A stretch of 64,000 nucleotides of DNA from Certhia americana. Taxonomy: Eukaryota; Chordata; Aves; Passeriformes; Certhiidae. Below are positions 11,388-21,700 of the stretch, one piece after another. The notes beneath the pieces were generated by a model. That model saw nothing but the letters and a program-made list of their open reading frames with translations, ran no database searches and was not told the origin of the DNA. Made by a program: the position numbers and the translations under genes. The stretch is taken from contig CM031864.1 in the NCBI GenBank assembly GCA_018697195.1, positions 24,872,086 to 24,936,085 on the forward strand. Direction: 5' to 3'. How positions within the stretch are numbered: the stretch's first letter is position 1; every line of letters begins with the position of its first letter.

Positions 11388-11443
11388 GGACTTGATGACC
11401 TTAAAGGTCTCTTCCAAGATTGATAGTTCTACAATTCTATGTG
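11388..11443 (+). mobile_element. CR1 LINE extreme 3' tail
   Basis: This short piece holds only the CR1 terminus: GGACTTGATGACCTTAAAGG, TCTCTTCCAAGATTGATAG and ACAATTCTATG. It may be a separate, severely 5'-truncated insertion, or a remnant of the adjacent CR1 split by dispersed repeat copy A. Confidence 0.7.
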
Positions 11444-11524
11444 GGAAGTCCAAACCTATGTGTGCTGATCCCACTGAAACTTTTCTTGTCACAAAAGTGT
11501 AAGGCCACTATCATGCTTGTGCTG

Positions 11525-12154
11525 AGGACCTGAGCCAGCAGTGTGCCCTTGCAGCCAAGAAGGGCAACACAATCCTGGAGTGCATGAGGAAGAGCATTCC
11601 CAGTGGTCAGGGAGGTGATCCTGCCTCTCTGCTCAGCCCTAGTGAGGTGCATCTGGAGTGCTGTGTCCAGGTCTGGCTCCTCAGGACAGGAAATACCTGG
11701 AGCTCCTGGAGCAGGTCCAGTGGAGGCTGCTGAGATGAGGAAGGGGATGGAGCAGCTCTGTCTCCAGGGACCTGTGGCTGTTCAGCCCCGAGAGTAGACC
11801 CAGCTGAGAGGGACCTTCATCCCTCTCTGTCCTTGTCTGCAGGGAGGGCTCAGAACAGGGGCCAGGCTCTGCTCCCTGGGACCCAGCAAAGGGACAAGAG
11901 ACCGTGGGCAGAAATGGATACCCAGGAAGTTCCACCTGAACGCGACAAAGAATTTCTTCCCTGTGCAGTGACCGAGCACTGGAAAAGAGACCAGAGAGGG
12001 TGCAGAGTCTCCCTGACTGGGGGTATTCCAGACCTGTCGGGACACAATCCTGTGCCATGTGCTCTGGGATGACCCTGCTTGAGCAGGGAGGTGGGACTCG
12101 ATGACTCACGGTGGTCTTTTCCAACCTGCCCCATCCTATAATTCTGTAATTCCG
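11525..12154 (+). mobile_element. CR1 LINE 3' fragment abutting the SMG7 promoter
   Basis: A fairly long CR1 copy in plus orientation. It begins near GCCAGCAGTGTGCCCTTGCA and continues through GGTGCATCTGGAGTGCTGTG, TGGAGCAGGTCCAGTGGAGG, GTGGGACTCGATGACTCACG and TTTTCCAACCTGCCCCATCC to the tail ATTCTGTAATTCCGTGA. Its 3' end is only about 130 bp before the first X-box of the SMG7 promoter. The frame is disrupted. Confidence 0.85.
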
Positions 12155-12286
12155 TGACTGGGACTCCCGCCAGCGCCATGGACCTCTCGGCAAGCCGCCC
12201 CTCGGAGGGCCGAGAGGGGAGAAGTGACAAAGCCGGCTGTCGCTGCGCGGGTCGGGCCGCGGCTGCAGGCCCCGGGATGCGCTGCG

Positions 12287-12331
12287 GTTGCCATGGCGAC
12301 GCCCCACCGCCCCCTCGGTTGCCATGGCAGT
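12287..12331. promoter_or_regulatory. Pair of RFX-type X-box motifs
   Basis: Two near-palindromes match the RFX X-box consensus GTTGCCATGGCAAC. The first, GTTGCCATGGCGAC at 12287-12300, has one mismatch. The second, GTTGCCATGGCAGT at 12318-12331, has two. They are 31 bp apart in the same orientation inside the SMG7 CpG island. RFX1-3 binding is an inference. Confidence 0.55.
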
Positions 12332-12596
12332 GGGCGAGGGAAGGGTTTGCCGGTGGCGCCGCCGGAAGTGCCGGCGGGGGCGGGGTCCGGCCCGGAAGCG
12401 CGGCCGGCGCGGCGGGAGGGCCGCGGCGCCTCAGCGGGACGAGAGAGCGGCGAGCGGGCCCTGCCGGTGTCGGAGCGGCGAAGCCGGGGCCGCACGGGCC
12501 GCCGAGGGGCCGGAGCGGCGGGGCGCGGGCGGTCCTGCCCGGCCGGAGCGCGGAGCGGGCATACCCCGCCCCTTCCTCCCCGCGGGCCCTTCACGG

Positions 12597-12608
12597 GAAG
12601 ATGGCGGC
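12597..12608 (+). promoter_or_regulatory. SMG7: TISU / YY1 element
   Basis: GAAGATGGCGGC matches the TISU consensus SAASATGGCGGC exactly and contains the YY1 core AAGATGGCGGC. TISU elements act both as YY1-dependent transcription elements near the start site and as strong translation initiators on very short leaders. Here the embedded ATG (12601) is not the SMG7 start but opens a short upstream frame. Confidence 0.6.
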
Positions 12609-12666
12609 GGCGGCGGGAGGCGGCGGCGGCGGTGGCGCGGGGGCGGCGGGCCGGCCCGGGCTGTGA
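12601..12666 (+). other. SMG7: Upstream ORF in SMG7 5' leader
   Basis: The TISU ATG opens 21 codons (an Ala/Gly-rich peptide starting MAAAAGGG and ending GRPGL) and stops at TGA 12664-12666, 34 bases before the SMG7 ATG at 12701. It is translated only if transcription starts upstream of 12601. The peptide looks like GC-repeat translation and is unlikely to have a function of its own; a regulatory effect on SMG7 translation or mRNA stability is possible. Confidence 0.45.
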
Positions 12667-12700
12667 GAGCCGCGGCGGGACGGGCGGCGAGCGGCGGAGG

Positions 12701-12729
12701 ATGAGCCTGCTGTGCGCGCAGTATCTCCG
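12701..12729 (+). CDS. SMG7: SMG7 coding exon 1
   Basis: Encodes MSLLCAQYL plus two bases of R10 (human MSLQSAQYLR). The start has A at -3 (GAGGATGA). The donor is G|GTGAGT at 12730. It is the only coding exon in the CpG island and is followed by the 20.7-kb intron 1. Confidence 0.93.
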
Positions 12730-15700
12730 GTGAGTGGCTGCGGAGCGCGGCGGGCAGGGCAGGCTGCGGCCGGGCGGCCCAGGGACGGCGGGGAGCGGGC
12801 GGACCCGGAGCCCTGAGGCCTCGCAGCGGCACTGAGGGGCGCTGGGCGCGGAGCGGGCCGTGCCCGGGGCGCTGTGCGGGACGCAGCCGCCGCCCAACCG
12901 AGCCCCGCCGGCGGGCTTGGCTGCCGCATGGCCCAGGGCTCCCCAGCAAGGTCACGCCGGTGCCGTGGAGCCGCGGGGAGGGCAGGAGAGTCCATCGGCT
13001 TCCCTGCCGGAATTCTCTGTCGCTTCCCAAGGAGGAGGCAGGGGAACCCGCCGCTTGACCCCGGCTGTGGAGCGGGACCAGTGCTCCAGCCCCTGGAGGT
13101 GCTCTGGGAGAATGGGAGCAGCAGGAGTCGTGTCTCAGCCCTCGCCATCAGCTGGAAGTTCTCAGTCACGGCTGACACGGCCGGTCGGTGTTGGGGACAT
13201 TCAGCTGAGGGGTTGCGAGAGGAGTGAGGCTGCCAGGGCTGTTCTTTGAAGCAGAACCGTCCCTCAAGTGGAGAGCACTTGGAGTGGAGATACCTCACGT
13301 TGATATGAGCAGAACTTTGATAAGCTTTGGGGTAAACTTACAGTGTGGGTGCACTTATACTCAAATACTCGTTCTCTAGTGATTTTGGAAAGCAGCATAG
13401 TGAGCTACAAATGGCTTTTCAGGAGCTGCAAAGTACTAAATGTCCAGGTTGATGGTGTTGTGTCACTCACCCCAGACGATTCCAGAACACCTCATGGAAA
13501 AGGAGTAGGTATGCCAAAAGGCCACGCACATTCTTACTGGGGAGTTCAGGACTTGTGAAGGATTTTGAAGGAGTGAATTCAGTGAAGATTTTACATTTCT
13601 AAAGTACTTTCTGTGCAAAGTTCTGAAACACTTCAGTGGTCTCTCCTTGCTGGTTCTCCATATTCCTCCCTTCCTCCTCATCTTGTCTTTTATCTCTGCT
13701 TCCTTCTATTATCCCAAATCCTACCTCAAATTTATTTCTTCAAAAAAGAAAAAAATGTAATTTTTTTAATCTAATAGTGAGTTTATAACCTTTTCCTCTT
13801 CCAGGTAAGTACACCTATGCTGTCATAAAACTTCTTCATTCTTTCTTTCCTCTTACACTATGACAAAGCTCTTAAATACTTTATTATTAGCAATCTTCTG
13901 CCAGTAAAAGACTTGCTCTTTTCATTGTAGGATGTATCTTAATAATATTGTCATCTCTGGCTCCCTGTTCCTTCTTGTGCCTGCACGTGTCCTGTGGTTG
14001 CTTTGGGCTGTGGGAGGCTGTACCATTGAAGCCACTCGTGGCCCTCCCCCTGTCACCTTCCTGTACCACCAGGCTCTTCCTTAGCATTTTGCTGTGCCAA
14101 GCTGGAAATCCTTCCTGCAAGCTGTGGGCAAGAATCACCTGTTTCTCCTTCTTTGTTCCTCCCACACTTCAGCTCATCCTGGATTGCTTTTTCCTGACTG
14201 CTTTGTTTATGTTGTGCCAAAGCAACAGGACTGAGGCATGTGTGCACTAAGATATCTTTGTCACCAAGAGTCTTACCCCTTCCTAAAAAAACAGGACAGT
14301 CCCCGTTCTAAACTTTTCAAGCCCTCTGTAGTCCATCATCTTTCTTCTGCTTCTGAAGACCTTTTGGGTTTGTTCTCTGTGTAGAAGGCATGCTTGGGGA
14401 AGGTTTCCTTGAAAAGCTGTAAAATGCTTTTTGCATCCATAGAACCTCCATTTAAATTGTTTGATTTGCATAGGGCAGAACTGCAGCTGCAGATTACTGC
14501 AGCCCAAGCGCATATGGAGAACTGGGAATTAAGCCTCAGACTTTCAAAGCCAGTTTTGTTAGTCCTCTGTCTTAAAGAGGAGGGCATCCTCCTTTTTACT
14601 GTGGCAGGACAGGCTCAATCTGACTATAAGGAGGAAGGAATAGACCAAAGTGTAACAATGTGAGGGGACAGCTTAACAAAACCTTATGCTGGATGGAGAC
14701 ATGAGGCCAGTAGTCTCTGCTGTCTTCGTTGTCTTAACACTGAGGAGGGACAGAAAAGTTTCTGCAAGAAATCATTTTTTTGTGTATTTGAATTTTATAC
14801 AGAAGTGAGGCAGATTTCTAAGGTGAACATGTAATGGTTGCATATCTAGTGAAATAATGACTCTGCAAGAATCGAGCTGCTGAAAAGACGAGCAGGGAAA
14901 AAGGGACTTTTAGCTGCACTGCCTTAACTCTTCCACTTCTAGGTTCTTGCTTTCTGTATGTGTGTGAATCAGCTATTTTAAAATGCTGTCCTTGAAGGAC
15001 TGTGCCCCTTCAATCAACCCGTGAGAACTGAGGAACACATGAGCCTCCTACAGAAGTCTTCCAGGAAGAGCAAATAAAGTCAGATTTCATGCACTGAGTC
15101 TTTGAAAAGTTGCAGGAGAGTTTTTTTTGAGTCATCTTCCTATGTTGCAATAGGTTTTTGGGATTTTTACTTTCCCAGTCTTAACCTTTTCAAAGTCACC
15201 TGCCAAGAGTATTGGAGTGTATTCTCTCCCATCTCGCTTCCTACATATTTCTGTGGAGTCATTGTTTGAGTTACTTCTCAAAGATTGGCACTGCATCTGG
15301 TCAGTAGACCTTTCCGAGGGTTCTTTTAGGAGGTAAGAACCTAAGAGGTATTTTAGGAAACTTGGACACTATTCAGGTCTTCCTGTTCAGGTGAGTCTGT
15401 TCATTGCATCTGGCTGAAAATTTATATCCATGCTATTTGTGCTCCTTGGGGAATATACAAGTGCTCCCCATAAATCAAATTAATCTCGTGGGGCACTTGT
15501 CTTAAAGTATACGTTTCATGTATCCTGCTAGATATAAAAGAAGTCACTTTTAAGCAAAATATCTCTGATAGGGTTTCTGACACAATAGCACAGAAACTTG
15601 TGAACACATCTATGTTATAAGCCAGTGCTGAGCTTTAGTCCATGTTTATTCACTTCAGAGAAATGATCTTCAATGCCATTTTTATATGCTAATGCTCAAA

Positions 15701-18700
15701 ATGGCATTAACTAGGATTCAGAAGTTTAGCAGTTTGACATATGACTGTCTCAGTTGCATTTCAAAAAGATGTGAGCTCAGTTATCGGTTAAATGTGGCGT
15801 TGCCCTGGTAAACTGTGGCTTTTAGCACAAGCACAAATATAGAATAAAAAATGCTTTAATTACAGGCCTTGAACACTGCTTAGAAATTCCAGTGCTGATG
15901 AACCAATAGGTAGTTTCCTGTAGCCTTATGATGAGGCTATAACCAACTTCATTAAAGGTTTGACTGCTTTAATAATTCAAATTGTGGGTCTCTTTTCGAA
16001 GACTCATCAGTAGGTCCATTAACTTCTGCATCTGCTGTCTCTCTTCATGGTTGCTCCTTTGCTGTCTGCTGGTCCATGACGCACCTCTTGCAGTGTTTCT
16101 TCACTGTTGAAGGAGGAGGGTAGAGCAGAGGTAATTGCAGTCAGTGTGTGAGCATGTTCTGGTACTGATTCCTGGTCAGGATGATGTGGAGGTGATGCTT
16201 GTCTGTGCTGGAAAGGCACCAGCCAGAATGCTTGTTTGAATGAGTCTCAGCAAGACTAAGCCAGTTATTTAATTATCTTGAGAGTACATACAGGAAAAAG
16301 TTAGGAAATGTAACCTCTTAATAGAGAACCCTGTGTCCCTGCAGTGGGCTTCCTGGAGTTGGCAGGGTCACAAGGCTGGAGGAGAGGCCTCAGGAGGCTC
16401 CTGTCCAGCCTCCTGCTCATAGCAGGGACAGCTCTGGGGTCAGACCAAGTGCCCAGGGCTTGAAAATCTCCAGGGATGGAGACATCTCAGCCTTCTGGGG
16501 CAGCTTGAATGTCATTGTGGTGGAAAAGATTTTCTGTACATCCGGTCTGAACCTTTCCTGTTTTAACTTACACTCATTGTCTCTTGTCCTCCCACTACAT
16601 GGAGAGCCTGGATCCATCTTTTCAACGCCTCCCCCCCCCAGAGGCATGTGGCAGCTGTGGGTGCCCTGGAGCCTTCCCTACCTCAGGCTGACCTAGCCTG
16701 GCTCCCACAGCCTCTCCTCCAGTCCCAAATGCAAGTGCTCCAGCCCTGACTGCTCTGGAGGCCTTGCACCAGTTGTTCCACAGCTTTCTTGATTTGTCTT
16801 GGTATCTGAAGAAGACCAAGTCAGTCTTGGGAAGTACTCCCTCCAGCTTTTTGTTTTCTGAAATGATTAATGCTACTTTCACACAGTGTTTACTCTTGAA
16901 TTTTAAGCACAGGAGACATAGTGGGAGCTGCTTTGGCCTTCCAGGAGATACCTCATAGCATGATGTTTTCTTTGGGGGAACATAGTCTCACTTCTAGTTT
17001 TGTCTCTTTTCTTTCTCTATACATGATGTCTCCACCATTTGATAACTACAATTTCTGCCAATATTTAATATGAGCAACGCTTTCTGTTCTGTGAGGGTGA
17101 GAGTAATGATGTAAAAAGGCAGAGACTGATGATGGCTGCTATTTACTTAGGATCAAGAAGCTATTTGTGGTGACCTATGAAGTAAAAAGAATCACAATCT
17201 AAAAAGTGTCAAGCAGTTCCTCACTGAGCTTTCTGCTGAAGGAACTACATCTTGCTGAGGGCCCCAGGACTCATACTTCTCAGATGTGTGGGCAGCAATT
17301 ACTCGTTCCCTTTTTCCTATCATGAGTATCTGAATTACTGAGCATCCTCCTATCACCCAGGGACAACTTGTGCTAAAGTCACTGTCAGACCTGTGATAAT
17401 TTTTTGTTTTTCAAACCTAGATTCCTAAGGAAACAAGGCTTGTTCAAATTTGCTGAAGCTGGTTGCATTTTCCTGCTGGAGGGACTGGCAGGAAGGTGAA
17501 TATGTGCCAGAGAGAAGAGGGCTGCAGTAACCAGGGAATGTGACTTGCTTAGCACTTGGCAGAAGCTTGGCCAGACAGACCAAGGGTGGGTTTTAAACTT
17601 GAACAGCACTTGACAGAAGTTTCTCACTCTCCGTCACCCTCAACCCTGATGTGTTGGCATAAGTTCATGGCCAAGTCTAAAGTAAGCTGAACTGGGGAAC
17701 TAGGTTAAAACTGCTTTAGTTTTGTTTTTTACCCATGGCATTTGGTCTGAGTTGGTTTCCTGATCCCATTCATTGCGTTACTACAGATATGCTGACAAAA
17801 AGGGTGAAGTTGTGTGCAACAGGATTGAAGTACTGATGGCTAAGAGCAAGGTGGGACTGCTGCTTGGAGTGATACTGCTCATTAGCATTGAAGTGCTCAC
17901 TGAACCAGAACCCTAGTAAACAGTGTCCTGTTTCCTAGAACATGGCTGTAGCCACATAAAGAATATCATCCTTACTGACTGTACCTCTTGGCACTGTCAA
18001 CAAACAGAACCTCTGTGTCCAGCCTGGACTGAGAGAACACCACGTATGCTGTTGCTGCACTTCCTTTGTGCTCTGCTGTGAGGTTACTTGCACAACAGCG
18101 TTCCAGTGACCTAGAAGTGCAGGTTAGTGTAAGTAAAGTTACAGCTGTATTTATTTATTTATTTATTTAGGCAGAGATCATTCCTGTAGCAATTAGTTCT
18201 TGTTCTAACCTGCTAATTCCTATGTAGTTTGATCTTTATTGGAAAAGAGGAAGTTCTATTGTGGCAATAAAACCAGGTGATGCTTGTCTGAAGTGTTAAC
18301 TAGGGAGTGCACCAAAGCATTTTGAGAAGGCTGCCCCCTTCCCTGGGTATAGGGGATTAGAGGGGCTTTTTTTCCTGTTTCTTCATTTCAGTGTATGGTA
18401 AGAAGGTACATTTTCCTGGTGACTTAGCTGTTTTATTTAAGTATTCAGTGTAAAGTATACTGTGATATTCTGTCTACTTGTAAGACCTGTTTCTTCTATT
18501 CTAAGATGTCGTAACAAGTAACTATAGCTTGGTCCAGTGAGATGATTTTATCCTCTAAATAAGCTGATCTGGGCACTGAATTGTATCACAAAATTTTAAG
18601 TTAAGCAACTTAAAGCTCTTTTAAAATCAATCTATCTAGAAACTGAAGCAGCCCTGTGTTTTTTAACCACATTAATGGTTGTGGGCATTTTCAGATTTCT

Positions 18701-21700
18701 TGGTGCTTCCTGTTGGAGAGAGAAAGGTCGGGCTGATGGGGGAAGACAGTGACTTGATGGATAAACGCCTTGGCATCTGCCCAGCCCTGCTCAGCCAGCA
18801 AAAATGAGTATAGAAGAGGGGTAATTGTAGTTCAAGTGCATGGTGGCTGGGGAGGGAAGTGAGGATAATTTGCTGTAGGATCTGATTTTGTTGGATGAGG
18901 AGCTGCTGGGGATTGTAGATGTTTAAGAGTTCTTCATCACTGTTGCTAGATCTTCACAACAGTAGCAGAGATTCACTCATAGCAGCGGGCTGGTAGAAGA
19001 GCAGTTAAAGAATGCAGCTATAATTTGTAAGGAATATATGTGGGAGGACACTAGCTGTTGATTTCATTACTTTGAACTTGAGGATTGTCCTCATCTTACT
19101 GGAAAAACTGCACAGCTGCTGTCAGGCAGGAGGGGAATAAACCCACAGATTTTTTCCTTGAAATCATTAGCAGACATGCATACTTTGATTCTGTACTTTT
19201 TAATGTGTTATGAGGGAGGTCGTAGATTTTCGTGGTGTTTGGGAAAACATAGGTTTTCCTCTTCTCAGGAAGGGTTTTGGTATTTTACTTCTCCATCTTA
19301 CTGCTATGGATAGAATAGAGGAATAACAATTGTTTGTTGTGAAGTGATATGAGGACTCTGGGCCATGGTTTCTCATGATCCATACAGTGTGGAGGACTGG
19401 TGGCTTTGTGTGTACCTGCTGAGCACTTGAGTTGTTGCACTGGACAAGGTATTGCTGAGAGCATCACAGCTGTGCTGGAGTCATCACCAACTGCTAGTTG
19501 TGCAGCCCTGCTGCAGGTCCTGCCTTTGGGCCATGTTTCTAGACTTGTCTGCCCAATGGTGCTCTTGCTATTTAAATTTAAGACAAATTTTTTATTGTAA
19601 TCTTGGTGACTTCCCAGATGACCACATGAAGGGGAAATGGCTTAAACAGTGTGTTCAGAAGCTGAGTTTTTAAATTCCTCTGAGTTAAATCAGCAGATAC
19701 CTGTTCAGATCAATGTAATCCTGTGAGTTAGGGTAGAATAAACTTTTTTGAGTGCCATCAGGTCTACTTTCTCTTCTTTCTGTATTCCAGTCGGACTTCT
19801 CTTGGTTTATTCACACTGGCTTCTACACTCAAGGGATTATCATAACCAGAAGGCTGAGGAGTCTATGAATATCTTGGGATTGTTACAGATCTGTGGGTGA
19901 CAGACTGAATTTCACTGATGGGACTCAAATCAGAGATACCCTTGAGGTACTTAGGAGTCCTGCTAGAGTTAATATTGTCTTCTATCTTCAGGGAAAAGAA
20001 AGATAATATTTCTGAAAGTACTTACAGTGTCCTGAATACACCAGCAGTCTTATCTTTTTATTTCATTGTTTTGGGTGCTGAAAGTGTCCTGTAGTGCTCA
20101 GCCTGATTGAACAGTTTTCTGCTTTGTCTAATGATGGTATGGGTAAAGCTGATTTTTATTTCTCCCCCTCCTCTCCTCTGAAGCATTGTCTGTTTTGAGT
20201 CTGTGGGCCCTGCTTGTCATACAGCTGAATTATCTGAAAGCTACTCTGTAGCTGTTAGAAAATGAGAAATTAATTCAGAATATGGAACCTTTAAGACTGA
20301 TTCTGCCAAAATAGTGTGGGGAGTATTTATTGAACTACTTAAAGGAAAGTGCTATTTTGTTTGGAAAGCAGAAAAACAGACCTTTTGGCTATTAAGCATC
20401 TTTATTTCAGGCTTTGGTGTTTCATGATGCCTTGATTTAATGACGCCTTGAGAGTTGCTCCTATTTGGTCAGGCAACACCAAAAGTGCAGTTTATTTGGA
20501 GCCTGCCTGTTTTGGGCCCCCTGGATCCCCAGGTAGTCTGTGCTGTGTTATTTACCACATCTTAACTTCCATACATGTGAAGAATAAATGAACTTTTGAT
20601 AAATCTGTTGGGAAGACCATTTTCTCCTTTTGTTTCATGATAGTCCTGTAAATTGTACTACTGTCTGTTGCTGTGAAATTCTCCTGGTGTTTGATTTGCC
20701 ATGTCCTGTGTTGGTCTTGCCATGATGTGAAGAAAGCATGTGGATATTACTATGTGTCAAACAGCTGTGACTGTGTGATAATCTTTTTTTAACCCAAACA
20801 ACCTTTGACAGCTTTGGTTCCTTCTGCAGGCAGTACTGGTTTTGGCAGGGCCTTTGGACATTCCTTCTCTTAATTCAAGGTACACTTGAGCTGTTATGAA
20901 GGGTCTTTAGGGCAGATTTTCCAAACTAGCCTAATAATAACTGAAAATGGAAATGCTAATCCTCTATAGAGAAGGAAGAATGGGACAAGACTTCTGGCTG
21001 TTGAAGTTGTCTGTCCTGAAGTAGAGTAAATACTTGTTGATGACAATGCCATGACCAAACTTCTGAGCAGAGACTTAATCTAGCCAGGTATTCCCAGGAA
21101 AAAGCCAACCTGTTGGTAAGAATAGTGTTCAAAGGAATTAAGCCATATTTAGAAGTATTAAAGAAAGACCAAGACCCACCAAAGTGTATAAAAACATGAA
21201 AACTGTAGCAGCTCTTAGATCTCAAACTTGCTGCTTCAGTTAGTAGTAAAAAAAAAGGAAATATTATTTCAATTTTAAGAAAAAGGTGAGATTTTTCTAT
21301 TGGTTAATAATTGTAAATTAAGTTATTAAAATATGCAGAGTAAACTAGCATTAAAAATCTAGAAGGTGTTTTAGTTTGTCTTAATATTATTGATAGGTGT
21401 AATGTTGATCATATATGTGAAATCTTTAACAGGAAGTGATAAAATCATTTGTATGCATTGTCAACATGCATTTGAATTATTGCAGCAGACCTTGATTGAT
21501 GAGCATGTCACATAGATTATGCCAGGGCATGAGCATCTGGCAGGTTTTCCACCCAATGTGAACACACCATGACTATTTAATTTAGAGATTTATTTTGTTT
21601 TGAGGTAAATGGTAGGAGATATGGGGCTTGGGACAAAGACATCTGAGGGGGATTGTGGCTTGCTCTGACTTCAGCTGAAGTACTTGTTTTCTGGTTTTGA

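Larger units (their letters stand above)
12165..13060. promoter_or_regulatory. SMG7: SMG7 CpG-island promoter and 5' UTR
   Basis: This is an abrupt, very CpG-dense region starting after the CR1 tail and extending past coding exon 1 into intron 1. It has no TATA box. Besides two X-box-like palindromes, it holds ETS/GABPA-type sites CCGGAAGTG (12362-12370) and CCGGAAGCG (12392-12400), a GC box GGGGGCGGGG (12376-12385) and a YY1/TISU element at 12597-12608. This is the usual composition of a broadly expressed housekeeping promoter. The exact transcription start is not determinable; YY1 placement suggests it is shortly upstream of 12597. Confidence 0.8.

Noticed and set aside
12136..13298. Several long minus-strand and plus-strand frames around SMG7 exon 1
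   Set aside because: Stop codons are rare in GC-rich DNA. The frames overlap in several phases, are Arg/Pro/Ala/Gly-biased and match nothing; only the short TISU uORF has a supporting signal.
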